Shown: positions 1-6,763 of the stretch, one piece after another
How the letters are laid out: the number at the start of each line of letters is the position of its first letter
How positions within the stretch are numbered: position 1 is the stretch's first letter
DNA from: Acidobacteriota bacterium
Lineage (GTDB): Bacteria; Acidobacteriota; Blastocatellia; Pyrinomonadales; Pyrinomonadaceae
Reading direction: 5' to 3'
DNA length: 8,334 bases
Assembly (NCBI GenBank): GCA_003222835.1
Contig: QHXE01000130.1
Coordinates: 1-8,334 of the forward strand
Notes under the pieces: generated by a model
What the model was told of the DNA's origin: nothing
Databases searched by the model: none
Seen by the model: only the letters and a program-made list of their open reading frames with translations
Program-made: the position numbers and the translations under genes

Positions 1-1140
1 TATGGCGTTTGCGGCCAATCCCGATCCGGCGATGGCGCCTCCGATCCTTCGCCGTCTCTCCGGCGAAGCCTCGCGCAGAGCCCGAGTAAACGATGCGGCT
101 ACATCGGAATGGAAGCTACACAAAGCGCGGGCTGCGGCATTGCGAACTTCGGCGCTGGGGTCGTCAAACGACTTGGCAATCAGCCTGTAAGCTTCTTCGC
201 CGCCTTCCTCTGCCAGATCGACCAAAGCGGCTGCCCGCTCGGAAGAGTTGGCGCTCTTCAAGCGATCAGCCAGGACTGGCACTGCTGATGTTTCTATCTG
301 GTCGGCGGTCTTGAGGGGTTCGATAGCGCTAATCGTCGGCTTAACGTGGAATTCATTGGGCTCGAAGAGAGCCAGATCCGCGGTGGTCTCAACGCTAACG
401 AATTCGGGTTGGGCAGGGATAACAGCCCGCGTCTCCCGATTCTCGAGAGTTACATCGATCCATGACGGCTCTTCATTCATCGGCACGATCGACTTCGAAT
501 CAGATTCGTATGCCAATTCGAGCGACAAACTCTCCGCGCTAGTTTCAGCCGTTGGGAGTTGCGCCTTCCGCTCTTGCAATTCGGCCTGCGATTGTTCAAT
601 GTGCTTGAGTTGTTCCTCTTCAGCTTTACGCAGTTCATCGATTTCGACCTTGAGCAATAGTTGTTTTTGCGCGCGCACTTCGGCGGCAGCCAAACACTCC
701 TTGCGGATTGCCTCCAGCTCATCGAGTCGTTTCTGCTCGTCCTCAAGCCGCCGAGCTTGGACCTCGACGTGGTTCTGGGCTTCGACGATCTCGGCATGGC
801 GAGATTCGGCGGCAGTGACACGATTCACCAGGGCGTCTTCATCTCTCTGGGGCCCTTCGACTTCGACGTTGATCCGCTGCTCGGTTTCCGCTAATTCCAT
901 TACCCGAGCCGGAGCTACATGGCGGGCCTCTTCCTGAGCGCGAAGCCGGCCTTCAGCCTCTTCTAACAGTTTCAGTTCTTCGTCTTTATCTTCGATGTGT
1001 CTGGGTTCTAGTAGCTCGGTTTGCCCAAGTGCCTCAATCTGCGCATCGAGCGCCTGTTGCTCCGTAACCTGCTGTTGTAACTGAGCCTCGGCATTGGCAC
1101 GCTGGGCCTCCAATTCGGCGAGTGGTCGTGCCTCGGCATT
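1..1140 (-). pseudogene. C-terminal continuation of a broken coiled-coil/HEAT-repeat protein (partial, runs off window)
   Basis: On the minus strand one frame stays open for 380 codons from 1140 to the window edge. It continues the coiled-coil protein encoded by 3268-1139 but in a different frame. The first ~200 codons are charged heptad-rich helix, for example EIDELRKAEEEQLKHIEQSQ near 651-592. A linker rich in Ser, Glu, Pro and Thr follows (about codons 200-284). From about base 288 down there is a HEAT/armadillo-like helical region, with AERLKS-type and DPSAEVRNAAARAL signatures. The first in-frame ATG is at 900 and has no clear Shine-Dalgarno, so independent translation looks unlikely. 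Most likely this is the 3' part of one gene separated by a small insertion; a sequencing or assembly error or a recoding site are alternatives. The molecular function is unknown. HEAT repeats in general mediate protein-protein contact. Confidence 0.75.
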
Positions 1141-1150
1141 AAGATTTGAG
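1138..1150 (-). other. Frame break inside the coiled-coil gene
   Basis: Read on the minus strand, the sequence is CTC AAA TCT TAA TGC C. The long frame ends at TAA (1141-1139), and the continuing frame starts at AAT (1140). Repeat register predicts Leu (CTC, 1150-1148) followed directly by Asn-Ala-Glu (AAT GCC GAG). The seven bases AAATCTT between them therefore look inserted. A single-base +1 change would also restore the frame. Confidence 0.7.
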
Positions 1151-3268
1151 TGATTGCTCTCTGCCAACCAACCGTGCAATTACAGCTTCCTGATCCGCTC
1201 TCGACTCTTCGGCCTGCGCGACTAACGCACGCGCCTCTTCGACTCGCTTCAGTTGCTCAGCTTTAGTTTTTTGCAGAGTTTCGATTTGCGCATTCAGTGA
1301 CTCTTCCTCATCGGCACGCGCTTGCGACTCTGCTTCCAGCCGTTTGCCAACAGCTCTCAACTCGATCAGTTTCTGCTCTTGCTCTTGCGCTCGAAGTTCG
1401 GCCTCTGACCTGGCGACTTCATGCGCTTCCTGCTCGGCGCGAAAACGCGCCTCCGCTGCTTCGACCTTGTTGGACTCCCCTGACTTGGGCAGCGATACCA
1501 CCTCGCCAGCGAGCGATCGTTCTTTCTCGGTCAGTTCCTGTTGCGTTTCTTTCTTCAGACCAATAGCGCCTTCCGCTTCTTTAATTCGTTTCTCCAACTC
1601 GTCGGTAGACTTTGCCAACGTTTCCCGTTGGGCCGCAATCGACTGTTCTTTATCCACTAATTGCGCAAATTTCGTTTCAGCCTGTTGATGTGCCTCTTGT
1701 TGGATAGTCAACTCGGCCTCCGCGAGTTCGAGCAGTTTTAATTGTTCACGCTCGGCGGCGCGCAGACGCTCGAACTCAGCTCGGCGCTGCTCTGCGTCCG
1801 TTTCAGCCTGCCGCACTGCTGCATTCAATTCGGCGAGGCGCTGTTCAGCTTGTTCGCCGCGAATCTCAGCTTCGAGTTTGGCTTTTAGAGTTGCTTCTTC
1901 CACCTCGCGTAGTCGGACTTCGGTTTCGGCGATACTAGTTCGGTCTTCCTGTTCCGCGGTGCGTAGCTTTTCGATCTCGGTATCAAGCGCTTGTTCGGTG
2001 CGCTTGAGTTCCTCAGCGTTAGCTGCGGCAAGTTGATGCGCTTCCTGCCGAGAACGAAGTTCGGCTTCGATCCGCGCGAGTTGGGTCCGCTGTTCTGTTT
2101 CGGCTTGACGCAGCGCTTCGATTTCGCTATTTAGCTTTCGTTCCTGCGCGTCTAGTTCTTTGGATTCTGCCACGCCTTTTCGCAGTGTATCTTCCAGTCG
2201 GAGCAGTCGGGCTTTGGCTTCTTCGACGTGACGAACTTGATTCTGTTCGATCTTTTCCAGGGCCTTAATCTCTGAGTTCAGTTCCTGAGCTTTTTGTGAT
2301 TGCTCTTCAACAGCCGCGACTGCCGAAGCACGAGCTTCTTCGAAAGCTTGAACGGTCGCTTGGATTTCGGCGACGCGCTGCAACTGCGCAGCTTCCTCTC
2401 TTTGCAGTGCTTCTACGGCGGCATTAAGCTGGTTTTCCTTTGCGGCTTGGCGTTTGGTTTCGACTTCAGCGCGGTGCCGGGACTCCATTTGTTTCAGAAT
2501 TCTGGCTTCAATCTCTTCGATGCGTTTGAGTTCTGCTGCTTCGGTTTCGCGTAGCGTTTCCAACTCTGCGCTGAGCCACTGTTGCCTTTCGCGGCGTTCG
2601 TTTGCTGCATCTTCGGCACGATGGCAAGCTTCCTCTTGAATCCGAATGCGAGCTTCCGCGTCGGCGATGTGACCGAGATGTTCCGCTTCATATTTCCGGA
2701 GGGCAGATATCTCGGCATTTAGTTCTTCAGCCCTTCCGGCTCGCTCGTGTACCGCAGCGCGTGCCCGTTGTCGCATCGCTTCCAATTCAGCCTGGCGTTG
2801 CTCTTCTTCCAGGGCGCGGCGTTGCGTTTCTTCTTCCAATTGGCGTCTCGCTTCTTCAGCGGCCCTTCGTTTCGTCTCTGCTTCGGCTTTTCGTTTCGCG
2901 GCCTGAACTTCGGCCCGACGATGCTCGAGTTCCAGTTCGGCCCGACTTAAGGCCTCCTCTTCCTTGCGTATTTGATCATCAGAAACAACCGATCTTCCCG
3001 TATCCCTGGGCGCCGACCTTCTCTCAAGTTGTGCAGCGAGGTCCGCTAACTCTTGCTCAGTCGGCTCCCGTTTCACAAAGGATTTGCGGGCTTCCTCCAG
3101 ATGCACGAGGTTTCCACCAGACAATGCCGCCAGCAAACGGTCCGCGATAATCTGCTCGTTTAGGTCGTTATCGTCAGCGCCTTTGGCGCCATTGGGGCTG
3201 ACCCCGCGCGGCAAGTTTCCGATTGGGTCGGCGTCAAAGTTTTTTGGTTTCGAGGACGAGTGCTCCAT
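1139..3268 (-). CDS. Large coiled-coil protein with 49-residue repeats (N-terminal part of a frameshifted gene)
   Basis: The frame gives 709 residues from the ATG at 3268. I prefer this start to the TTG at 3283 because GGAG lies 9 bases before it and the TTG overlaps that site. Residues 1 to about 95 are polar and probably flexible. From about residue 100 to the end it is almost uninterrupted Glu/Gln/Arg/Ala/Leu heptads, a long parallel-coil-like rod. Residues 183-476 form six back-to-back units of exactly 49 residues, each starting near L-N/S-x-E-I-x-x-L-R. A seventh clean unit occupies 658-706. No signal peptide or membrane segment is seen, so a cytoplasmic location is inferred. The frame stops right after a unit boundary, and the same protein style resumes at once in the +1 frame to the window edge. 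It resembles SMC- or myosin-like rods only in composition; no ATPase motif is present here. Function is unknown; a scaffold or cytoskeletal role is a guess. Confidence 0.85.
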   Translation of the reverse strand: MEHSSSKPKNFDADPIGNLPRGVSPNGAKGADDNDLNEQIIADRLLAALSGGNLVHLEEARKSFVKREPTEQELADLAAQLERRSAPRDTGRSVVSDDQIRKEEEALSRAELELEHRRAEVQAAKRKAEAETKRRAAEEARRQLEEETQRRALEEEQRQAELEAMRQRARAAVHERAGRAEELNAEISALRKYEAEHLGHIADAEARIRIQEEACHRAEDAANERRERQQWLSAELETLRETEAAELKRIEEIEARILKQMESRHRAEVETKRQAAKENQLNAAVEALQREEAAQLQRVAEIQATVQAFEEARASAVAAVEEQSQKAQELNSEIKALEKIEQNQVRHVEEAKARLLRLEDTLRKGVAESKELDAQERKLNSEIEALRQAETEQRTQLARIEAELRSRQEAHQLAAANAEELKRTEQALDTEIEKLRTAEQEDRTSIAETEVRLREVEEATLKAKLEAEIRGEQAEQRLAELNAAVRQAETDAEQRRAEFERLRAAEREQLKLLELAEAELTIQQEAHQQAETKFAQLVDKEQSIAAQRETLAKSTDELEKRIKEAEGAIGLKKETQQELTEKERSLAGEVVSLPKSGESNKVEAAEARFRAEQEAHEVARSEAELRAQEQEQKLIELRAVGKRLEAESQARADEEESLNAQIETLQKTKAEQLKRVEEARALVAQAEESRADQEAVIARLVGREQSLKS
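1841..2722 (-). repeat. Six tandem 147-bp units coding 49-residue coiled-coil repeats
   Basis: Six consecutive segments of exactly 49 residues begin with LNAEISALR, LSAELETLR, LNAAVEALQ, LNSEIKALE, LNSEIEALR and LDTEIEKLR. Each has an acidic-basic stretch, then a core like RIEEIEAR around residues 18-25, then a polar tail. Forty-nine is seven heptads, so the units preserve coiled-coil phase. The repeats are diverged in sequence. A 7th-type unit recurs at 1151-1297, after less regular material (18-, 49-, 42- and 72-residue stretches). Confidence 0.8.
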
Positions 3269-3277
3269 GATTAGATT

Positions 3278-3281
3278 CTCC
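3278..3281 (-). promoter_or_regulatory. Ribosome-binding site that fixes the coiled-coil gene start
   Basis: GGAG sits 9 bases upstream of the ATG at 3268. The in-frame TTG at 3283 overlaps this site and would give five extra residues, so the ATG is the better start. Confidence 0.55.
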
Positions 3282-3285
3282 AACT

Positions 3286-3481
3286 CCGGCGACGTACGAC
3301 GTGCCGGCGGGCGGGACTAAATGTCAGCCGTGTAACTGAGACGGTTCAGCGCTGCTTTCTTCCTGAGCGCGACAAAATAATCAGCGTTATTTAGCTTACG
3401 ACGGTTGAAGGTCGCAGTGGCGAGGGTGGACGATCCGATGCGTCCTTTGAGCGGCCCGGGTGGATGCCGGCCACCTGAGCC
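3286..3481 (-). ncRNA. Putative structured 5' leader (six hairpins) of the coiled-coil gene
   Basis: Between the TonB-receptor stop and the coiled-coil start there are six short inverted repeats in series. They are 3453-3481 (two 5-bp arms split by one A/C mismatch, 7-base loop), 3428-3445 (GGACG/CGTCC), 3398-3415 (GCGAC/GTCGT, one G-U pair), 3375-3392 (AAATAA/TTATTT), 3349-3370 (GCGCT/AGCGC) and 3286-3307 (CCGGC+ACGT arms with one bulge). The last ends 4 bases before the GGAG. I do not recognise a known riboswitch class. Short hairpins arise by chance in GC-rich DNA, so the structure is a hypothesis. It could also belong to a plus-strand RNA, because the hairpin at 3453-3481 is followed by TTTTCT on the plus strand. 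Confidence 0.3.
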
Positions 3482-3487
3482 TTTTCT
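3453..3487 (+). terminator. Possible plus-strand intrinsic terminator
   Basis: Read on the plus strand, a GC-rich stem-loop (3453-3481; GGCCC..GAGCC outer arm, GGTGG..CCACC inner arm) is followed directly by TTTTCT. This is the layout of a rho-independent terminator with a short U-tract. No plus-strand gene precedes it, so it would stop antisense transcription or end an unannotated small RNA. The same stem is counted in the minus-strand leader. Confidence 0.25.
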
Positions 3488-3488
3488 G

Positions 3489-3518
3489 ATTCTCGCAAAT
3501 CATGGGCTTTCAGGTCAA
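3489..3518 (-). promoter_or_regulatory. Possible sigma-70-type promoter for the coiled-coil gene
   Basis: TTGACC (3518-3513) and GAGAAT (3494-3489) are separated by 18 bases on the minus strand, just after the TonB-receptor stop. The -35 matches 5 of 6 consensus bases, the -10 only 4 of 6. A start near 3482 would place the first leader hairpin at the very 5' end of the transcript. Confidence 0.3.
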
Positions 3519-3534
3519 TAGGGCAATTTTCGCA

Positions 3535-6500
3535 CTAGAAGGTGAAGCGAATTTGCAGGTCGATCAGCCGATTGTAGGGACCGGCCCCGCCGCCGCGGCC
3601 ACCGCCGCCAAAACCGCCGAAGCCTCCGGCGCTGGCCGTTGAGGTGCCGAAAAACGCGGAACTCAAATTACCGACTGGTGGCCGAAGATTTACGTGGTTC
3701 AAAATATTTTGAAAGTTGACCGAAACAGTGATGTTATAACGCTTTGCGGACTCGTTGCCGCCTCCAAAACCGCCACCGGCCCCGCCCCCTCCGCCGCGGG
3801 CGCCGCCACCACCGCCACCGCGCGGCCCGCCTCCACCGCCACCGCCCAGGCCGCCAAGACCACCACGAGATCCACCACCACCTCCGCGATTACCTTGGCG
3901 TTGCGACTGTGCCGTCGTGCGTCTTTCGCCGCCGAAACCAAACGTCCGGCTAACGCGGAGGTTTGAGATCAACGCGCCGGGCCCTTGACCATAGTTACGA
4001 GGGATGATCACCTCTCCAGCAGTTGGATTCGGATCGAACGCGCCAAATTTGGTGACGACGACTCCGGGCTTTGACAGGTCGCTCGCAAATGCTGGCCTCT
4101 CCGTAAACAACGTGTCGCCATTCAGGTCTCGCCCAATAGTTATGTTGAATGGGCTGCCCGATGACACGACTATCATGGGATTGAAGCTGATGTTCCACGG
4201 CGCTCTGAAAGTCCCAAACAAGGTGAATCGATGCCGCACGTCATTCGATGCCCGGCCAAATTCATCGCTGAAGTCGTATGGATTGGCGGCGAAGCTACCG
4301 GATCCGTCAGTGTCGCTCTTCGCTTTCGCCAAAGCATAATTGATATTGAAACTTATGTTCCGACTAAGGCGGCTGACTAACGTGACAATGAGTTGATTTT
4401 GATCGAAGCGACCGGTCGAGTCGTATTCAAAATAATTGTTCGTGCCGAGCGGTCGGACGCCACTGCCCGGCGCCAACGGATTGAAAGTCCCAGGCAGCGG
4501 CGCGTTGATGGCCCGGGCCCGCAGGAGATGCAGGCTGCGCGCATGACTGTAGGTGACGCTGGTTGTAAAGTTGTGCGGCAACGCTCTCTCAATGCTGATC
4601 GCTGCCTGCATGGTGTACGGCGCTCGGATATCCTTTTCCAATTGATAGATCGTGACTGGAGTTGCAAACTGCATCAAGGTAGCGATCGACGGCACGTTAG
4701 GAAAAGAATTCAAAATCGTTGGATCGGTAACGATGAACTGTTGTTGATTAATTCCGTTCAGTCGATTCGCGGTCAGCGTTAGATTCTCGCCGACGCGATC
4801 GTAGAAGACGCCAAATCCCCCGCGTAGTGTGGTCTTCGAAGGTTTCTGTGGACTGGAACCCGGCGCCCACGCAAATCCAAAGCGTGGCGCAAAGTTAAGC
4901 TCGCTCCTGATGTTGTCCTGATTCTCGTACCGCAGTCCGAAGCTTAAGGTCAGATTTGGCCGGTATTTCCAATCGTCCTGAACAAAGCCACCAAAATCCC
5001 ACTGGCCGACGGTAGTCTTGGGATTTCCCGTGGCGATCGTGAATTGTGTTGTCCCGCCACCCAAAGCGCGAATTTGCCCGGCGGTCTTACCCTGCTGGAG
5101 GCCCTGAAGTGTAATCTGATAAACCTGGATACTGGTCAGTGCGTTTGGGTTGCCTGTTCGGCGACTGCCCGCGAAAGTCCAGGTACCTCCGAAATTCTGC
5201 GGCGAGATGCTGGTGATGCGCACGTCGCGCAATCGCCCGCCAAACTTGATCGAATGCGAACCCAGCGACAGCGAAGTTATGTTCGTTCCTTCCCAACGGT
5301 TTTGAATATTCGAAGACAAACCGATTTGCGAACCTCCGCCCGTAAATGCGTCCTGGACGCTGATTGTGGGAATTGAATTGTTTGCATCATCGCCTGACGT
5401 TTGGTGATTGAACTGAAACCGCGTCTCGTTAACGGTCCTCTTATTTATGATTGCCGTTTCAGTCAGACGCGCAGTCTGCTGCGTGCTGAACGTGTTGTAT
5501 CTTCGCGAATCCAGGTTATAGCCACCCACACCACCAATTCCGCGAGAGTGTTCGTATTCGTAGCGACCCACGAGGGTGTTCTTCGCATTGAGTTGATAAT
5601 CAATGCGCGGACTGAACGTTGTGCGTCGATTTGGTGTGGCCACCGTCTGGGCAAACGGCACGATGTTCAGGTTTGAGTCGAGAATCGTTGCATTGACTAC
5701 AGCGTCGTCATTAATATCGCGCTTCTCGAAATCGAAAAAGAACGAAGCTTTCTTCTTGGTAATCGGGCCGCTCAAGTTGCCGCCGTAATTGCGCACCATG
5801 TAAGGCGCGCGCGTCGGCGCAAACGGATTGCGAGAATTCAGCGCCTGGTTATTAAAGCTGAAAGACGCCTGACCGCGGAATCTATCGGTGCCGGGTTTCG
5901 TAAGTATTTCGATACGCCCAAACCCAGGCCGATCGTATTCAGCGGAGTAAGGATTGGAATTGATGCGAATCTCGCGAATTGAAGCCAAGGGCGGCAAACG
6001 TCCGCCAGAAAAACCGTCGATATAAATTTGACCACCGTTTGGACCAGCAGCAGGTCCGGCGAGTGCCTGCAACGCGGCGGCGAGGTCGTCAGGATCGTCC
6101 GGCAATGATTCAAGGTCGGGGCCCCTCAGAACGATTGCTCCAAGGTTGTTTTCCGGCTCGACGTTAACGCCAGTGCCTTCCGGCGTGACGGTAACTTTCT
6201 GCTGCTCGATTGTAACTTTCAGCGTTACGTTAAGCTGTTGGCTGCGTGTTGAGGTCAAATCGATTCCGGTATTCTCGTAAGTTGCGAAGCCGGGCGCCGT
6301 GACCTGAACCGTATACTTAGCCGGAGCCAGACCGTTGATTGCGAAATTACCTTCGCCGTTTGTGGTGGCGGTTTTCTTCGCGCCGCTGGCATCGACCGTG
6401 ACGACGGACGCGCCCACAATCACGCCTCCGAATTCGTCTGAGACTTGTCCTTTGATTGTTCCTGCTGCCTGTTGTCCAAAGGCGACGACGCACAGCGTCA

Positions 6501-6567
6501 ACATCAGAAAGATACCTCCAAATACTGCGGAGCATTGGAGGCGAAGGCTGAGCCGAAATGTCTGCAT
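3535..6567 (-). CDS. TonB-dependent receptor, Oar-like, with carboxypeptidase-regulatory domain
   Basis: This 1010-residue protein appears complete. Residues 1-31 are a signal peptide, with basic start, hydrophobic core and likely cleavage at AFG/QQ. Residues 36-118 form a CarboxypepD_reg (transthyretin-like beta-sandwich) domain, including TIKGQVSDEFGGVIVGA. Residues about 140-228 are a plug-like segment (QIYIDGFSGG, REIRINSNPYSAEYDRPGFG). The rest is a long outer-membrane barrel of alternating strands ending in the terminal Phe expected of BAM substrates (QIRFTF). Glycine-rich stretches interrupt it at 892-937 and 981-996. Family knowledge: such receptors take up large ligands across the outer membrane using TonB energy, and acidobacteria have many; the substrate cannot be read from sequence. 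No strong Shine-Dalgarno precedes the ATG. A perfect inverted repeat lies just upstream. It stands alone, with 266 bases to the next gene. Confidence 0.93.
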   Translation of the reverse strand: MQTFRLSLRLQCSAVFGGIFLMLTLCVVAFGQQAAGTIKGQVSDEFGGVIVGASVVTVDASGAKKTATTNGEGNFAINGLAPAKYTVQVTAPGFATYENTGIDLTSTRSQQLNVTLKVTIEQQKVTVTPEGTGVNVEPENNLGAIVLRGPDLESLPDDPDDLAAALQALAGPAAGPNGGQIYIDGFSGGRLPPLASIREIRINSNPYSAEYDRPGFGRIEILTKPGTDRFRGQASFSFNNQALNSRNPFAPTRAPYMVRNYGGNLSGPITKKKASFFFDFEKRDINDDAVVNATILDSNLNIVPFAQTVATPNRRTTFSPRIDYQLNAKNTLVGRYEYEHSRGIGGVGGYNLDSRRYNTFSTQQTARLTETAIINKRTVNETRFQFNHQTSGDDANNSIPTISVQDAFTGGGSQIGLSSNIQNRWEGTNITSLSLGSHSIKFGGRLRDVRITSISPQNFGGTWTFAGSRRTGNPNALTSIQVYQITLQGLQQGKTAGQIRALGGGTTQFTIATGNPKTTVGQWDFGGFVQDDWKYRPNLTLSFGLRYENQDNIRSELNFAPRFGFAWAPGSSPQKPSKTTLRGGFGVFYDRVGENLTLTANRLNGINQQQFIVTDPTILNSFPNVPSIATLMQFATPVTIYQLEKDIRAPYTMQAAISIERALPHNFTTSVTYSHARSLHLLRARAINAPLPGTFNPLAPGSGVRPLGTNNYFEYDSTGRFDQNQLIVTLVSRLSRNISFNINYALAKAKSDTDGSGSFAANPYDFSDEFGRASNDVRHRFTLFGTFRAPWNISFNPMIVVSSGSPFNITIGRDLNGDTLFTERPAFASDLSKPGVVVTKFGAFDPNPTAGEVIIPRNYGQGPGALISNLRVSRTFGFGGERRTTAQSQRQGNRGGGGGSRGGLGGLGGGGGGGPRGGGGGGARGGGGGAGGGFGGGNESAKRYNITVSVNFQNILNHVNLRPPVGNLSSAFFGTSTASAGGFGGFGGGGRGGGAGPYNRLIDLQIRFTF
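3580..3627 (-). repeat. Second glycine-rich tract before the last barrel strand
   Basis: Residues 981-996 read GGFGGFGGGGRGGGAG. This is 14 residues before the C-terminus and just ahead of the final strand LIDLQIRFTF. Confidence 0.85.
3757..3894 (-). repeat. Glycine-rich low-complexity tract in the TonB receptor
   Basis: Residues 892-937 are about four-fifths glycine, with Arg, Leu, Ala, Pro and Phe spaced between runs of three to seven Gly. At DNA level it is an imperfect GGC/GGT/GGA repeat. It lies between barrel strands ending SRTFGFGGERR and resuming at KRYNITVSVNF, so it is probably a surface loop or a periplasmic turn. The sequence is prone to slippage and assembly error, but the frame stays open on both sides. 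Confidence 0.85.
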
Positions 6568-6763
6568 TTGTTGGTTAAGACGCGATTGCCTCGGTTTTGG
6601 TTACATTAAGGCAATCAGTTGGTAGAATTGGGTGGCGATCGACACGTAGCAGCAGCAAGGATATGATTAAGGTGATTTTGGTGAGCCGTAATTCAAAATA
6701 ATTCAGGACCTTTTGCCACCCATGCGCAAACAACTGAGCTAGAGAAAACGTTCCAACTGACTT
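6568..6763 (-). other. Upstream region of the TonB receptor
   Basis: About 196 bases between the end of recognisable transporter-relic homology and the receptor ATG. The relic's frame stays open to a stop at 6575, but the peptide (FELRLTKITLIISLLLLRV and flanks) no longer resembles a substrate-binding protein. Apart from the inverted repeat at 6584-6616 I see no confident promoter, terminator or RNA gene. A promoter for the receptor presumably lies here because nothing close upstream is an intact operon partner. Confidence 0.4.
6584..6616 (-). promoter_or_regulatory. Perfect 8-bp inverted repeat in front of the TonB receptor start
   Basis: GATTGCCT and AGGCAATC are separated by 17 bases. The proximal arm ends 16 bases before the ATG at 6567. 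It may be an operator, or a hairpin in the mRNA leader. The start region itself (AACCAACAA before ATG) has no Shine-Dalgarno and looks unstructured. Confidence 0.4.

Noticed and set aside
248..937. 229-codon plus-strand open frame, Ser/Arg-rich
   Set aside because: It lies antisense to the 380-codon minus frame that encodes coherent coiled-coil and HEAT sequence. Its Ser/Arg/Cys-rich composition is what the antisense of Glu/Ala/Arg helices gives.
1008..1139. TAATG stop/start overlap suggesting translational coupling at the end of the coiled-coil frame
   Set aside because: The ATG at 1139 opens a frame that stops after 43 codons of basic, non-heptad sequence. The coherent continuation is in a different frame, starting at AAT (1140).
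2602..3150. 182-codon plus-strand open frame
   Set aside because: It is antisense to the coiled-coil gene, has proline/leucine-rich low-complexity content, and has no recognisable domain or ribosome-binding site.
3415..3421. GCCACTG on the minus strand, like part of the cobalamin riboswitch core
   Set aside because: The flanking conserved elements (GGTGAAAATCC and the AGYCMGGAGACC B12 box) are absent.
3699..3988. Proline- and alanine-rich open frames in the glycine-tract region on both strands
   Set aside because: They are shadows of the GGN repeat of the TonB receptor. The receptor frame is open across the region and ends in a proper terminal barrel strand.
6731..6741. TAGCTCAGTTG on the minus strand, like a tRNA D-arm
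   Set aside because: No acceptor stem, anticodon arm or GGTTCGA T-arm can be placed around it.
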